A DNA stretch of 64,000 nucleotides from Proteus penneri (GTDB lineage Bacteria; Pseudomonadota; Gammaproteobacteria; Enterobacterales; Enterobacteriaceae). The stretch is taken from assembly GCF_003144535.1 (NCBI RefSeq), contig NZ_PHFJ01000014.1, positions 62,001 through 126,000 on the forward strand, given 5' to 3'. A model generated the notes under the pieces. The model was given only the letters and a program-made list of their open reading frames with translations, was not told the DNA's origin and searched no databases. Shown one piece after another: positions 17,751 through 29,171 of this stretch. The stretch's first letter is position 1. The number at the start of each line of letters is the position of its first letter. A program made the position numbers and the translations under genes.

Positions 17751-18398
17751 TTATGCAGTTAATGCCAGTTTTGCACCAAAAAGTAAGAATACGGCACCAA
17801 TACAACTATTTGATAATGAAGCTAACCGTTTGTTATGTTTTACTTTATTGGTAATTGCAACACCGCCAAAAATAAGGACTGATAAATAAAGCATACTGCA
17901 TATTTCTAAAATAACACCTAATACAAAGAATGGTATACCTGCATTTTCATACTTAGGATCGATAAACTGAATAAAGAAAGAAACATAAAAAATGATCATT
18001 TTTGGGTTAAGCATGCTCAAAAATAACGCCTTAACATAAAGACCATCTTTTGCTTTTACTGTAACTTCAGTAACTTGCTCTGGTGTCTCATTTTTCTTTT
18101 GAAACGTTGTATATAACGTTTTTAATCCTAAATAGGTTAAGTAAAGAGCACCTGCATACTTAATAATAATAAAGAAAACGGGTGAAGTCTTGACTAATGA
18201 AGCAACCCCCAAAAATGCCAAAAAGATTAATAATGCATCACCCGTAAAAACACCAAGAGCGGCTTTATACCCCCCTTTTACGCCATGCTTCGCACTGGAA
18301 GTAAGAACGAAAATCGAGTTTGGACCTGGTACTAAGGTAATAAAAATAACGCCTAAAAGGTATGTCCAAATATTTGAAATACCGATACTTTCTAACAT
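17751..18398 (-). CDS. leuE: Leucine efflux protein LeuE (LysE/RhtB family)
   Basis: This 215-residue inner-membrane amino-acid exporter has six predicted TM segments. It has the family's N-terminal VPGPNSIFVLTSSAKHGVKGGY, then ALGVFTGDALLIFLAFLGVASLVKT and the mid-protein LSMLNPKMIIFYVSFFIQFID. These match E. coli LeuE, which exports leucine and some other hydrophobic amino acids. Only the adjacent AT-rich upstream region could hold its control sites. It is a single gene, convergent with the methyltransferase. Confidence 0.85.
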   Translation of the reverse strand: MLESIGISNIWTYLLGVIFITLVPGPNSIFVLTSSAKHGVKGGYKAALGVFTGDALLIFLAFLGVASLVKTSPVFFIIIKYAGALYLTYLGLKTLYTTFQKKNETPEQVTEVTVKAKDGLYVKALFLSMLNPKMIIFYVSFFIQFIDPKYENAGIPFFVLGVILEICSMLYLSVLIFGGVAITNKVKHNKRLASLSNSCIGAVFLLFGAKLALTA

Positions 18399-19087
18399 AC
18401 GACGCCTTTGTCAAAAAAATAACATGCTGAATATGTGAGCCATCATATCCATAATAATATTTTTGTAAAACAATAATCTTCATAATTAATAAAGATAAGT
18501 TAATTACTCCACATTTTGATATAAAAAGCAGTTTATACCTCTTTCTTTATTTTATTTTTTAGAGTTAAAAACCAGTTTAAACATGCGTTATAGTATGATA
18601 CTGAAATTAAATTTTATACAGATTTAATAATCACCTAAAAACTAATACATAGAATTATAATCTGTATTTTTGGTTATCTTTGGATGTAATATTCTATTGT
18701 TTGTTTTTTGTTATAGTTTATTATTCTTTTTGTGATCTTGAACCTATTTACTACTTTTAAAACCCAAACAATCTCACCTATTACATTGATAATAGTGATA
18801 AACATCACCCTGAACGTATTGTATGCCATGTATAAACGATTTTTTATGATAATTTTATGCAAACAGGTAAACTAACAATAAAACAGTTAGTGAAAGGTCT
18901 ATGCCTAAAGATCAAATGCTAATTATTGGAGAAATATCTCCTTATCTGAGGGGATATATTGTTACTATGCACGCTATCGTGACATTGTCACCTTTATTTT
19001 ACAAATGCGTTGAACAACACGCATTTACAAAAAGCGGAACCTTTATTAACGCCATATCGCGTATCACGACTCAGCTAGAGAACCATT
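18399..19087. other. AT-rich 689-bp intergenic region with a repeated dyad
   Basis: This stretch between leuE and the acetyltransferase gene holds no convincing gene. A 68-codon frame from 18901 has an AAGG ahead of its ATG but a composition unlike a known protein, and it overlaps the next gene. The dyad TATCGTGACATTGTCAC (18976-18992) repeats the palindrome seen at 719-745. Confidence 0.4.
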
Positions 19088-19855
19088 ATGGATGCACAAC
19101 TGTATAAAGAATTTAAAATAGTAGAAAAAGCTTTTTGGTCAGAAATTTGTGAAAATAATATTCGTATTGGTGATCATACTCATTGCTTTATGACACCTAT
19201 GGATGCTGCCATTTTTAACTTTATTTATCTACGCCAAGGCGCAACAGAAAGCTCATTTCAGCAAGCCAGCATCCTTTTTACTTCACAGAAAAAAGACCAT
19301 ATTTTGGTATTACCAGAGGCATTATTACCTGAATTTGAAGGAATAATAAAAAATGCAGGTTATACTGGTGATGGTATGACAACAGCAATGTATTTAACAT
19401 TATCGGAAGCAATATTCCCGTCTTATAGTAATAATCCTTGCGATATTATTTTAACCAATCACAATCTTGAGCAGTGGGCGCGCCCATTAAAAACAGCGTT
19501 TCCAGTGGGAGATGATAGTGATGATACGATTGTTAATGAATATATTCGCTATCACCAGAAAGCATTAGATAATGGTGCCACTATTTTCCATTATGCTTTA
19601 TTAGTTGAAGGTCAACCTGTATCGTCATTAACGCTAACATTACATGATAAATTAGCGCGATTTGACGATATTGGAACCGATATTGCTTATCAAGGCAATG
19701 GTTATGCAACTCATTTGATTAAGCATGTGTTAGAGTTTTGTCGTGAGCAAGGTGTAGAACGCTGCTTTTTAGATGCATCAGCAGATGGTTTGGCACTCTA
19801 TCGTAAATTTGGTTTTAAACCACTCTTTAACTATTTAAGCTTTATTAACAAATAA
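19088..19855 (+). CDS. GNAT family N-acetyltransferase
   Basis: This 255-residue protein has an N-terminal region of about 120 residues of unclear fold and a C-terminal GNAT domain. The acetyl-CoA loop is DIGTDIAYQGNGYATHLIKH (about residues 195-215), followed by CFLDASADGLALYRKFGF, the usual C-terminal motif. The substrate is unknown. The start lacks a strong ribosome-binding site (TAGAGAAC precedes it), so the exact start is moderately certain. The gene ends at a good terminator. Confidence 0.8.
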   Translation: MDAQLYKEFKIVEKAFWSEICENNIRIGDHTHCFMTPMDAAIFNFIYLRQGATESSFQQASILFTSQKKDHILVLPEALLPEFEGIIKNAGYTGDGMTTAMYLTLSEAIFPSYSNNPCDIILTNHNLEQWARPLKTAFPVGDDSDDTIVNEYIRYHQKALDNGATIFHYALLVEGQPVSSLTLTLHDKLARFDDIGTDIAYQGNGYATHLIKHVLEFCREQGVERCFLDASADGLALYRKFGFKPLFNYLSFINK

Positions 19856-19862
19856 TTTCATA

Positions 19863-19897
19863 AGAAGGTTCAATCACTCTATTGAGCCTTCTTTTTT
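19863..19897 (+). terminator. Intrinsic terminator
   Basis: AGAAGGTTCAAT pairs with ATTGAGCCTTCT (one G-T pair) around CACTCT, followed by a T run, just after the acetyltransferase stop. Confidence 0.8.
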
Positions 19898-19955
19898 AAT
19901 GCACAAATTTACTTATAAAATACTACACATCTTACTTAACAATATAAAAATTTAA

Positions 19956-20681
19956 CTAATTGATAATTCCATTAATAAACAGTGAACTACCTGCAAAGAT
20001 CAACATGGCATCCAATAACCATTGAAAAAGTCTTGGTGTTAGTTTTAATACCAGTTTCTTGCCAAGATAATTTCCTACTGTTAAGCCACAACCTACTAAT
20101 ACCCCGCTAATTAAGATAAAGCTATTAACTGCACCAAGTTGGCTAAATGTCAGGGCTTTGGTGAGATAGATAACAAATGAGGCAGCAGCTTCAGTCGCAA
20201 GTAATGGTCCTAATGTTAGACCATATGCCGAGAATATAGGGATCGTTAATGGTCCTGTGGAAAACACCACTCCCGTTAAATAGCCGATAACAGCACCAGC
20301 CATAATAACTTGGTAGGTTTTCATTTGGATTTGATATTTGCGTAGTAAGTGGAGCACGGGGATCATCAAAATGAAGAACAGCCCCATCCCGATATTGAGC
20401 CATTTTTCAGACATAACCCATAATGTATTGGCTCCTAAAATAACCGCAGGAATACCAAGTAATAAATAATAAAAAAGTGGCTTAAAACGGATACTATGAC
20501 GCCATAAGTAAATGCGAGACAAATTTCCCATTACTGAAGCTAATGCCATGATAGGTACGGCTTCCTTGGCACCAAATACATAAGTCAAAGCAGGTATTAA
20601 TAAAATAGAAGATCCCGTTCCCACAACGCCACTGATTAAGCCAGACAAGATTGCCAATAAAATAACTGCGATAAAACTCAT
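19956..20681 (-). CDS. TSUP (TauE/SafE) family membrane permease
   Basis: This 241-residue protein has about eight TM segments. The two-fold repeated family motif appears as LSGLISGVVGTGSSILLIPALTYVFG near the N-terminus and GAVIGYLTGVVFSTGPLTIPIF in the second half. TSUP permeases are predicted to move sulfite, sulfonates or small organic anions across the inner membrane; the substrate here is unknown. Start 20681 is preferred over 20687 because AAGGATG lies at proper spacing. It is transcribed divergently from the LysR regulator at 20824, its likely controller. Confidence 0.85.
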   Translation of the reverse strand: MSFIAVILLAILSGLISGVVGTGSSILLIPALTYVFGAKEAVPIMALASVMGNLSRIYLWRHSIRFKPLFYYLLLGIPAVILGANTLWVMSEKWLNIGMGLFFILMIPVLHLLRKYQIQMKTYQVIMAGAVIGYLTGVVFSTGPLTIPIFSAYGLTLGPLLATEAAASFVIYLTKALTFSQLGAVNSFILISGVLVGCGLTVGNYLGKKLVLKLTPRLFQWLLDAMLIFAGSSLFINGIIN

Positions 20682-20823
20682 TATCATCCTTAAAGTTCAA
20701 TAAGTTAAAGACGCTGTATCATACCTATCTTCTTTATTTTTACCTGTGATAAAATGTCACGGTATTGTGAGTTTTAATCAGATAGTCGCTTTATTTATGA
20801 TAAATAAACCATAATGAGAAATT

Positions 20824-21705
20824 ATGATGAGAAATCTTCCTCCACTGCCTTCATTGCGTGCTTTCTTAGTCGCTTGTCATAGCCAAAGTTATACTGAAGC
20901 CGCACAAACATTATGTGTCACTCATGGAGCGATCAGTCGCCATATCCAAGTTATAGAAAAATGGTTTGGTGTCACTTTATTCAATAAACAAGGTTTACGT
21001 CGAGTCCCCACTCCTTATGCATTGACACTGGCGCAAGAGTTAAGTGACGTTTTTGATAAATTAAATGATATTGGTTTTCGTTATGGTAATGGTGGAAAAA
21101 ACGATATTTTAAATATCAGTGTTCCTACAACACTTTGTTTAAAATGGCTTATTCCGCGAATGGAGGATTTTTATCTTCAATACCCTAATGCAAATATCCA
21201 AATTGCCTCTGCAAATAGTGAACGATTTCATTTAATTAGTCATGATGATCTGATTATTCGCCCTCAACCTCAGCAACAAGAGTATTCATCTGTTGTTTTT
21301 TTAGAGGATAAGCATTGTTTAATTGCTTCTGAAAAACTCTTAAGACGTTACAGTGTCACTAAATTTGAAGATGTTTTTGACTGTCCTGTTATCGATACGC
21401 TTACTCGTCCTGGTCATTGGCAGCAATGGTTAATGGCGACCCACCTTAATACACAACGCTCATTCTTACGTCACTATCGCTTTGATCACTTTCATATTTC
21501 TCTTCAAGCCATTATTGAAGGATTAGGTCTAGGCATTGGTCCTGTTTCTATTTTATCGAATGAAATAAATAACGGTACTTTAAAAGTATTATTTCCTGAT
21601 ATCCAAATTGCACCAATAAGTTACTACGCTTTAACACCATTAGGAGTACAAAAAAACAAAACACATCTTGATTTTGAACAATGGCTCACCCAACAAAAAA
21701 GTTAA
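20824..21705 (+). CDS. LysR family regulator, GcvA-like
   Basis: This 293-residue LysR protein opens with LPPLPSLRAFLVACHSQSYTEAAQTLCVTHGAISRHI, the start typical of the GcvA/AmpR branch. The effector-binding domain follows (VPTTLCLKWLIPRM onward). It is divergent from the TSUP permease gene 142 bp away. LysR proteins commonly control a divergent neighbour, so it probably regulates that permease. The start ATG is one of two adjacent codons. Confidence 0.85.
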   Translation: MMRNLPPLPSLRAFLVACHSQSYTEAAQTLCVTHGAISRHIQVIEKWFGVTLFNKQGLRRVPTPYALTLAQELSDVFDKLNDIGFRYGNGGKNDILNISVPTTLCLKWLIPRMEDFYLQYPNANIQIASANSERFHLISHDDLIIRPQPQQQEYSSVVFLEDKHCLIASEKLLRRYSVTKFEDVFDCPVIDTLTRPGHWQQWLMATHLNTQRSFLRHYRFDHFHISLQAIIEGLGLGIGPVSILSNEINNGTLKVLFPDIQIAPISYYALTPLGVQKNKTHLDFEQWLTQQKS

Positions 21706-22071
21706 TCATTATTAATGAAATAATTGATTTTTTTTCATAAAAATGGCGATTTAAATCCTATTAATGACACTTTTTAGAACTATCCACCAGCCAATTTATT
21801 AAAAATACCTAATGATAACTTCTTTTTTATGAATATCTGAAAAAGCTAATTGTGCTATTTTTATAATTCATACCCCCTCTCTACCAAATACATTAAAATT
21901 GTTTTAATTCAATTAAGTAAATTCAATAAATAAGAAAATTAACCTATATAAATTATTTTAATTTTAAATAATCGGTTATAGACACTTATTGTTTAACTTA
22001 AATTAACGTTCTATGCTGATATATAAATATAAGTTTTATTAATTTATTTGCTGACAACGAAGGACGATAAG
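21706..22071. other. Intergenic region upstream of the glg operon
   Basis: This stretch of about 365 bp is very AT-rich and carries no gene. It must hold the glgB promoter. I see no unambiguous operator in it. Confidence 0.4.
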
Positions 22072-24255
22072 ATGTCTGTAGCTGTGACCAAAAAATCAGT
22101 AGAAAAACTAATTAATGGATATGAGCCTGATCCTTTTGCACTTCTTGGTATGCATGAAACATCAGTTGGCTTAGAGGTTCGTGCTTTTTTACCAGATGCA
22201 GTTGCAGTTAGTGTTATTGATAGAAAGAATGGACGAAAAGTCGCAACACTAGAGCGTATACACCCCAGTGGTTTTTTTTGTGGCGCGATCCCTCGACGTA
22301 AACGTCGTTTTAGTTACTGTTTAGATATAACGTGGGAAAATGCACAAGGTGTTGTTGATGATCCCTATCAATTTGGCATTTTATTGCAAGAAATGGATAT
22401 TTGGTTTTTAGCTCAAGGCCATCACTCCCGCCCTTATCAATGTTTAGGCGCTCACCCTGCCAAATTGGGTGATATTGATGGTATTACTTTTGCTGTATGG
22501 GCACCCAACGCAAAAAGCGTAAGCGTTGTAGGCGATTTTTCATTCTGGGATGAACGACGTTTTCCAATGCGACTACGTCGTGAAAGTGGAATGTGGGAGC
22601 TTTTCCTTCCCCAAGCGCATCTTGGGGATTGCTATAAATATTCTATCCTTGATGCGAATGGTGAACGTCGTTTAAAAGCAGATCCTTATGCTTTTGAAAC
22701 ACAAATACGCCCTGAAACTGCCTCAATTATCAATACATTACCCCCCATCAAACCAATGCCATTATCGCGTCAGCAGGCGAATCAACGTAATGCACCTATC
22801 TCTATTTATGAAGTTCATCTAGGGTCATGGCGCCGACACACTGACGATCAAAGTTGGTTAAGTTATCGTGAACTAGCCGAACAGTTAATTCCCTACGTTA
22901 AAGAAATGGGCTTTACCCATATCGAACTATTGCCCATTAATGAGCACCCCTTCGATGGCTCATGGGGATATCAACCGTTAGGGTTATATTCACCAACTCG
23001 TCGCTTTGGTTCACCTATGGATTTTCGTGATTTTATCGAAGCAGCTCATCAGGCTGAAATTAATGTCATTTTAGATTGGGTTCCTGGTCATTTTCCCGAA
23101 GATGATTATGGTTTACGTAATTTTGATGGCACATCACTCTATGAATATGCAGATAGACGTGAAGGTTTTCATCCCGATTGGAATACGTTGATTTATAACT
23201 ATGGACGCAATGAAGTACTGAATTACCTTTCAGGCAATTTATTGTATTGGCATGAACACTTTGCGCTAGATGGCTTTCGTTTCGATGCTGTTGCCTCAAT
23301 GCTTTATCGTGACTATAGCCGAAAAGAAGGTGAATGGATCCCAAATAAACACGGTGGACGGGAAAACTTAGAAGCCATTGATTTTATTCGTCATACCAAC
23401 AAGTTATTAGGTGCAACTTGTCCGGGTACGATCACAATTGCAGAAGAATCAACTGATTTCCCAGGTGTTACCTTACCGCCTGATGCTGGTGGCTTAGGTT
23501 TTAATTACAAATGGAATATGGGTTGGATGCATGACACGTTAGCTTATATGCAACGTGATCCTATTTATCGTAAATACCACCATAATCAAATGACCTTTGG
23601 CATGCTCTATGCCTATAACGAAAACTTTATTTTGCCTCTTTCTCACGACGAATTTGTGTATGGCAAAGGCTCATTGATTGGTCGCATGGTTGGCGATGAT
23701 TGGCAAAAATTTGCCAATTTACGTGCCTATCTCGGCTTTATGTGGGCTTATCCTGGCAAAAAATTACTCTTTATGGGGTGTGAGTTTGCACAATGGCATG
23801 AATGGAACCATGACAGTAGCTTAGATTGGCATCTTCTTGAAGAGCCAAATAGTCCGCATCAAGGTATTCAACATTTTGTGCGAGATTTGAATCTTTCCTA
23901 CCGAGCTAATGCTCCGCTTTATGAATGTGATTTTGAGCGCGAAGGCTTTGAGTGGCTTACCGTTGATGATCGCGATAACTCTGTTTTTGCTTTTTGTCGT
24001 AAAGATACACAAGACAATGAAGTCATTGTCATCAGTAATTTCACGCCTGTTGTGCATCACAATTACGTTGTTGGTGTAAATAAAGCAGGTACATATCGGG
24101 AAATTCTCAACAGTGATTCTGAGTTTTATAACGGCAGTAACGTAGGAAACTTAGGTGAAATAGAAACAACCGCAAGTGAATTTAATGGCAAACCTTATTC
24201 ATTGTCATTGTCGCTGCCTCCGCTTGCGACACTGTATTTAAGATTGAAGGATTAA
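22072..24255 (+). CDS. glgB: 1,4-alpha-glucan branching enzyme
   Basis: This GH13 enzyme of 727 residues (E. coli 728) makes alpha-1,6 branches in glycogen. An N-terminal CBM48-type module is followed by the catalytic barrel. Its conserved regions include [20 protein letters not shown] with the nucleophile Asp, [13 protein letters not shown] with the acid/base Glu, and [15 protein letters not shown]. Start 22072 ([13 protein letters not shown]) has AAGGA eight bases ahead; an upstream TTG would add eight unlikely residues. It is the first gene of glgBXCAP, with only one base before glgX. Confidence 0.95.
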   Translation: MSVAVTKKSVEKLINGYEPDPFALLGMHETSVGLEVRAFLPDAVAVSVIDRKNGRKVATLERIHPSGFFCGAIPRRKRRFSYCLDITWENAQGVVDDPYQFGILLQEMDIWFLAQGHHSRPYQCLGAHPAKLGDIDGITFAVWAPNAKSVSVVGDFSFWDERRFPMRLRRESGMWELFLPQAHLGDCYKYSILDANGERRLKADPYAFETQIRPETASIINTLPPIKPMPLSRQQANQRNAPISIYEVHLGSWRRHTDDQSWLSYRELAEQLIPYVKEMGFTHIELLPINEHPFDGSWGYQPLGLYSPTRRFGSPMDFRDFIEAAHQAEINVILDWVPGHFPEDDYGLRNFDGTSLYEYADRREGFHPDWNTLIYNYGRNEVLNYLSGNLLYWHEHFALDGFRFDAVASMLYRDYSRKEGEWIPNKHGGRENLEAIDFIRHTNKLLGATCPGTITIAEESTDFPGVTLPPDAGGLGFNYKWNMGWMHDTLAYMQRDPIYRKYHHNQMTFGMLYAYNENFILPLSHDEFVYGKGSLIGRMVGDDWQKFANLRAYLGFMWAYPGKKLLFMGCEFAQWHEWNHDSSLDWHLLEEPNSPHQGIQHFVRDLNLSYRANAPLYECDFEREGFEWLTVDDRDNSVFAFCRKDTQDNEVIVISNFTPVVHHNYVVGVNKAGTYREILNSDSEFYNGSNVGNLGEIETTASEFNGKPYSLSLSLPPLATLYLRLKD

Positions 24256-24256
24256 T

Positions 24257-26326
24257 ATGTCTTTAGATTATGGGCGTCCTTTTCCTATGGGGAGTCATTA
24301 TGATGGCTATGGCGTAAATTTCACACTCTTTAGTGAAAACGCCACTAAAGTCATTCTTTGTCTGTTTGATAAAGCAGGCAAAGAGATCCGCTACCCATTA
24401 CCGGGTAAAACAGGCGCAATTTGGCATGGATATTTGCCCGGTGCTGGACCTGGGTTACATTATGGTTATCGTGTAGAAGGCGAATGGAACCCTGATCAAG
24501 GATTGTTCTATCAACCTCAGCAGCTATTATTAGATCCTTATGCAAAACAAGTGACAGGTATTGTTGACAATACATTACCTTACACCTCTCCTGTTTTTAA
24601 TGCATTAGAGCATGATGATAGTGCGATTACACCTAAAGCAGTTATTACGGATGATAGCGGTTGCTTTTGCCATTTTTATAAAGAAAAAGGCACTTATCAG
24701 CGATTAAATACGCCATGGTCAGAAACTATTATTTACGAAGGACATGTAAAAGGACTGACAAAACTGCATCCTGAAATACCCGAAAATTTACAGGGTACTT
24801 ATGCAGCATTAGGGCATCCTGCTTTTATTTCACATCTGAAAAAACTAGGTATTACGGCATTAGAATTGCTGCCTATTCAATATCATTTAACAGAGCCACA
24901 TCTTCATAAAATTGGTTTAAAAAACTATTGGGGCTATAACGTATTAGCGCCTTTCGCTTTATCGACTCAATATTATTCTAATTTAGGTCGGAATATTATT
25001 GATGAATTTCGGGAAGCCGTAAGATGCTTACATAAAGCCAATATTGAGGTGATTTTAGATGTGGTATTTAACCATACTGCGGAATTAAGTGATCAATTTG
25101 AAGGTTATATTGTTTCGCAACGTGGTATTGATAACCAAAGCTATTATTGGCTAAACGACGAAAACAAAGCTCAAAATTGGACGGGTTGTGGTAATACACT
25201 CAATTTAAACCGCCCTGAAACGGTGCAATGGGTGATGGATTGCCTACGCTATTGGGTGACAGAATTTCATATTGATGGTTTTCGTTTTGATTTAGCGACA
25301 AGTCTTGGTCGAGTCCCTTATTTTGATACTCAATCACCACTACTAACAGCGATACGGCAAGATCCGCTGTTATCTCGTATTAAACTTATTGCGGAGCCTT
25401 GGGATTTAGGCTCTGATGGTTATCAAGTTGGTAATTTTCCTGTTCCATTTACAGAATGGAATGATAGCTATCGCGATGTTATTCGTCGTTTTTGGTTGTG
25501 GCGTGACGTCTCTATTGCGACATTTGCAGACAATATTACGGGCTCTGCAAAGTTATACCATAAAAACGGTCGGCCTCCCTATTCTAGTATCAATATGATA
25601 ACGAGCCATGATGGCTTTACACTGCGAGATTTAGTGAGTTATCAGAATAAACATAACGAGGAGAATGGTGAATCAAACTTAGATGGGCATAACACCAATT
25701 ATAGTGTGAATTTTGGTGAAGAAGGTTTGATAGTTAACGAAAAAACAAATCAACACAGATTGCTTGCAACAAGGAATATGCTGGCAACTTTACTGTTTTC
25801 TAGAGGAACACCTCATTTACTCGCTGGTGATGAAGTGGGTAATACGCAATATGGTAATAACAATGCTTATTGTCAGGATAATAAAGTCAGTTGGATCAAA
25901 TGGTTTAAACGGCCTTACAACTTAACTGATTACATTCACCATCTCATTAAATTACGTCACCAAATTACACCTTTAAGTTCGCTTAAATGGTGGGAGGAAG
26001 ATAGCCAAAATATTATTTGGTTAAATCAGAATGCTCAACCTATGAGCCATGAAGATTGGCAACAACTTCCCCCATCACCATTACAACTTCTTTTCGCTGA
26101 ACAATGGATCTTAATGTTTAACCCATTAAGAAACAGCATAGTTTTTTCTTTACCTGAAGGGTATTGGTCTTGCTTGCTTGATACGACTAGCTGGCCTGAT
26201 TGTCATCCGGCTCAATTTGAACATTGTGAAGTACAACCTAACAGTATCACTCTTTGGCGAAAGCGTGTTTTTTATACTCAGTCTTCTACTAAAAAATTAC
26301 CCATTATTTCCTCCCAGATTAAGTGA
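24257..26326 (+). CDS. glgX: Glycogen debranching enzyme
   Basis: This 689-residue GH13 isoamylase-type enzyme hydrolyses alpha-1,6 branches of phosphorylase-limited glycogen. It has the N-terminal CBM48 module (SHYDGYGVNFTLFSENATKV), then VILDVVFNHTAE, DGFRFDLATSLGR with the nucleophile, KLIAEPWDLG with the acid/base, and MITSHDGFTLRDLVSY. It is slightly longer than E. coli GlgX (657). It starts one base after the glgB stop, so translational coupling is likely. Confidence 0.94.
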   Translation: MSLDYGRPFPMGSHYDGYGVNFTLFSENATKVILCLFDKAGKEIRYPLPGKTGAIWHGYLPGAGPGLHYGYRVEGEWNPDQGLFYQPQQLLLDPYAKQVTGIVDNTLPYTSPVFNALEHDDSAITPKAVITDDSGCFCHFYKEKGTYQRLNTPWSETIIYEGHVKGLTKLHPEIPENLQGTYAALGHPAFISHLKKLGITALELLPIQYHLTEPHLHKIGLKNYWGYNVLAPFALSTQYYSNLGRNIIDEFREAVRCLHKANIEVILDVVFNHTAELSDQFEGYIVSQRGIDNQSYYWLNDENKAQNWTGCGNTLNLNRPETVQWVMDCLRYWVTEFHIDGFRFDLATSLGRVPYFDTQSPLLTAIRQDPLLSRIKLIAEPWDLGSDGYQVGNFPVPFTEWNDSYRDVIRRFWLWRDVSIATFADNITGSAKLYHKNGRPPYSSINMITSHDGFTLRDLVSYQNKHNEENGESNLDGHNTNYSVNFGEEGLIVNEKTNQHRLLATRNMLATLLFSRGTPHLLAGDEVGNTQYGNNNAYCQDNKVSWIKWFKRPYNLTDYIHHLIKLRHQITPLSSLKWWEEDSQNIIWLNQNAQPMSHEDWQQLPPSPLQLLFAEQWILMFNPLRNSIVFSLPEGYWSCLLDTTSWPDCHPAQFEHCEVQPNSITLWRKRVFYTQSSTKKLPIISSQIK

Positions 26327-26347
26327 TTTGATTGGAGTGCTATAACT

Positions 26348-27697
26348 ATGATGACTACAGAACAAGGCCAAAAATTAATGTTGGCACAACAACTCCCTAA
26401 AGAGGCAATTGCACTCGTTTTAGCGGGAGGTCGTGGTACGCGTTTAAAAGCATTGACTTCAAAACGTGCAAAACCGGCGGTTTTCTTTGGTGGAAAATTT
26501 CGAATTATCGATTTTACGTTATCAAATTGTCTTAACTCTGGGATCCGTCGTATTGGTGTAATCACCCAATATCAATCGCACTCGCTGGTTCAACATATTC
26601 AGCGTGGTTGGTCATTCTTCAATGAAGATATGAATGAGTTCGTTGATTTATTACCCGCCCAGCAACGCCGTAATACTGAACATTGGTATATGGGTACAGC
26701 TGATGCTATCTATCAAAATCTCGATATTCTTCGTAACTACCAAGCAAAATATGTCGTGATTTTAGCTGGCGACCATATTTATAAAATGAACTATGCGCGT
26801 TTATTGCTTGATCATGTTGAACACAAATCAAAATTCACTGTAGCTTGTATTCGTGTTCCTAAAAAAAATGCATTCCAATTTGGTATTATGGATATCGATG
26901 GAAATCGTAGAGTGCTTAATTTCTTAGAAAAACCATCAAACCCGCCTTGTATTCCGAATGATCCTGAACACTCATTAGCAAGTATGGGCATTTATGTGGT
27001 TGATAGAGATTACCTTTTTGATTTATTAGAAGAAGATAGCCGTGATCCAAATTCACACCATGACTTTGGCCAAGATATTATTCCTAAAATCACGAAACGT
27101 GGTGATGTTCTTGCGCACCCTTTTGAACTCTCTTGTGTCAACTCAGACCCTTCAGTTCCTCCCTACTGGCGCGATGTAGGAACCATTGAAGCATATTGGT
27201 CTGCTAACCTCGATTTAGTTTCTGTAACACCAGAGCTTGATATGTACGCAAAAGATTGGCCAATCCGCACCTTTATAACCTCTTTACCGCCAGCCAAGTT
27301 TGTTCAAGATAATCATGATGAACATGGACAAATGATGAACTCGCTGATTGCTGACGGTTGTATTATCAATGGTTCAACGCTCTATTCATCTGTTCTATTT
27401 CCATTAGTTCGCGTTGAATCTTTCTGCCACATTGAAGATTCTGTCATTTTACCTGATGTGACAGTGAACCATCATTGCTATTTAAAACGCTGCATTATTG
27501 AACGTAGCTGTACAATTCCAGAAGGTACAGTTATTGGGATGAATGCTGAAGAAGATTCTGCACGTTTCCACCGCACTGAAGAAGGTATCGTGCTTGTAAC
27601 AAGAGAAATGCTGGAGCAATTAGCACGTAAAGAAAAAGAAAATCCAATAGAAAAAAGTGCAGAACAAAAACTTCAAAATGAGGAGGCATTTTCGTGA
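26348..27697 (+). CDS. glgC: Glucose-1-phosphate adenylyltransferase
   Basis: This 449-residue enzyme makes ADP-glucose, the committed step of glycogen synthesis. The nucleotidyltransferase domain shows [36 protein letters not shown] and [17 protein letters not shown]-terminal left-handed beta-helix carries allosteric control in the family (fructose-1,6-bisphosphate activation and AMP inhibition in E. coli). GGAG lies about 12 bases before the ATG pair at 26348/26351. Its last four bases overlap glgA. Confidence 0.94.
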   Translation: MMTTEQGQKLMLAQQLPKEAIALVLAGGRGTRLKALTSKRAKPAVFFGGKFRIIDFTLSNCLNSGIRRIGVITQYQSHSLVQHIQRGWSFFNEDMNEFVDLLPAQQRRNTEHWYMGTADAIYQNLDILRNYQAKYVVILAGDHIYKMNYARLLLDHVEHKSKFTVACIRVPKKNAFQFGIMDIDGNRRVLNFLEKPSNPPCIPNDPEHSLASMGIYVVDRDYLFDLLEEDSRDPNSHHDFGQDIIPKITKRGDVLAHPFELSCVNSDPSVPPYWRDVGTIEAYWSANLDLVSVTPELDMYAKDWPIRTFITSLPPAKFVQDNHDEHGQMMNSLIADGCIINGSTLYSSVLFPLVRVESFCHIEDSVILPDVTVNHHCYLKRCIIERSCTIPEGTVIGMNAEEDSARFHRTEEGIVLVTREMLEQLARKEKENPIEKSAEQKLQNEEAFS

Positions 27698-29127
27698 ATG
27701 TCCTTCACTGTTGTTCTGAATTATTCCCTCTGCTAAAAACAGGGGGATTAGCCGATGTTATGGGCTCTTTGCCTTTAGCGCAGAAAAGGATCGGTTTAGA
27801 TGCACGGGTTGTTATTCCAGCATATCCTGCTATCAAAGATAATATTCCCGAACTCAAATTAGTAACTAATATCGATACATTTGCAGGTAATATTTCTCTG
27901 CTTTACGGACAATACCGAGGCGTTGATATTTATCTTATTGATGCACCTCATCTTTATCAACGTACAGGTAGTCCTTATCACGATCAACATCAACATGCTT
28001 ATGATGATAATGTTTTTCGTTTTGCCCTATTAGGTTGGGTTGCCAGTGAACTATCAGCGGGGTTGGATCCTTTATGGCGAGTGGATATTGTTCACGCCCA
28101 TGATTGGCATGCAGGACTAGCTTGTGCTTATTTAGCGATTAAACATTACTCTGCAAAATCTGTTTTTACTGTTCATAACCTGGCTTATAAAGGTGAGTTT
28201 TCACCTTATCATCTGCATCAACTTGAATTACCTAATTACTGTTTTTCAATTAATGGATTGGAATATTACGGACAAATTTCATTCCTAAAAGCAGGCCTCT
28301 TTTATGCTAACCATATTACGACTGTCAGCCCAACTTATGCCAAGGAGATAACCACTCACGAATGTGGTTACGGCTTAGAGGGGTTATTGCGTCAACGTGC
28401 TTATGAACAGCGATTAAGTGGCATTTTAAATGGTATTGATGAGGAGGTTTGGGATCCCTCAATAGATAGGTTAATTACGCGTCGTTATGATGTTCAAAAC
28501 CTGAATATGCGTTTAGATAACAAAGCCGTATTACAGAAAAAATGTGGTTTACCTGTCAACAACAATGCCCCTCTTTTTGCGGCTGTAAGTCGCTTAACTT
28601 CGCAAAAAGGGCTCGATTTAGTGATTGAAACGCTCCCAGATATCGCTAAACAAGGTGGTCAATTTGTTTTATTAGGTACTGGTGATAGTCATCTTGAAGC
28701 AACATTTTTACACGCACAACAACAATATCCGCAAAATGTAGCAGTTCATATTGGCTATGATGAAAGCTTTTCACACCAAATTGTCGCGGGCGCTGATGTA
28801 ATTATGGTGCCTAGTCGTTTTGAACCTTGTGGGTTAACTCAGTTATATGGCTTGAAATATGGCGCTTTACCTTTAGTGAGACACACCGGTGGATTAGCCG
28901 ATACGGTTAATGATTGTTCATTAGAAAATTTAGCGCATCACCAAGCTACGGGTTTTGTTTTCTATGATGCGACACCTGATTCTCTACGTCAGGCTATAAA
29001 TCGTGCCTTTACCTTATGGAGTATGCCAAAGCAGTGGAAACAAACTCAAACTGATGGCATGAATCAAACTATTTTTAGTTGGGAAACCGCTGCGAAAACG
29101 TATGCAACACTGTATCAACATTTATAG
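27694..29127 (+). CDS. glgA: Glycogen synthase
   Basis: This 477-residue GT5 ADP-glucose-dependent synthase extends alpha-1,4 chains. It has the N-terminal ADP-glucose loop [13 protein letters not shown] (residues about 15-27), [21 protein letters not shown] and the C-terminal donor-site [18 protein letters not shown]. It starts with GTG inside the end of glgC (4-base overlap) after a strong GAGGAGG, indicating translational coupling. The length equals the E. coli protein. Confidence 0.94.
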   Translation: MNVLHCCSELFPLLKTGGLADVMGSLPLAQKRIGLDARVVIPAYPAIKDNIPELKLVTNIDTFAGNISLLYGQYRGVDIYLIDAPHLYQRTGSPYHDQHQHAYDDNVFRFALLGWVASELSAGLDPLWRVDIVHAHDWHAGLACAYLAIKHYSAKSVFTVHNLAYKGEFSPYHLHQLELPNYCFSINGLEYYGQISFLKAGLFYANHITTVSPTYAKEITTHECGYGLEGLLRQRAYEQRLSGILNGIDEEVWDPSIDRLITRRYDVQNLNMRLDNKAVLQKKCGLPVNNNAPLFAAVSRLTSQKGLDLVIETLPDIAKQGGQFVLLGTGDSHLEATFLHAQQQYPQNVAVHIGYDESFSHQIVAGADVIMVPSRFEPCGLTQLYGLKYGALPLVRHTGGLADTVNDCSLENLAHHQATGFVFYDATPDSLRQAINRAFTLWSMPKQWKQTQTDGMNQTIFSWETAAKTYATLYQHL

Positions 29128-29171
29128 ACATGAAGTCTATTTGAACCAGTGGATCATAAAAGAGATTTATA

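Noticed and set aside
18901-19107. 68-codon frame ahead of the acetyltransferase gene
   Set aside because: It overlaps the next gene, contains the repeated palindrome, has no domain or hydrophobic pattern I recognise, and its codons do not look like coding sequence.
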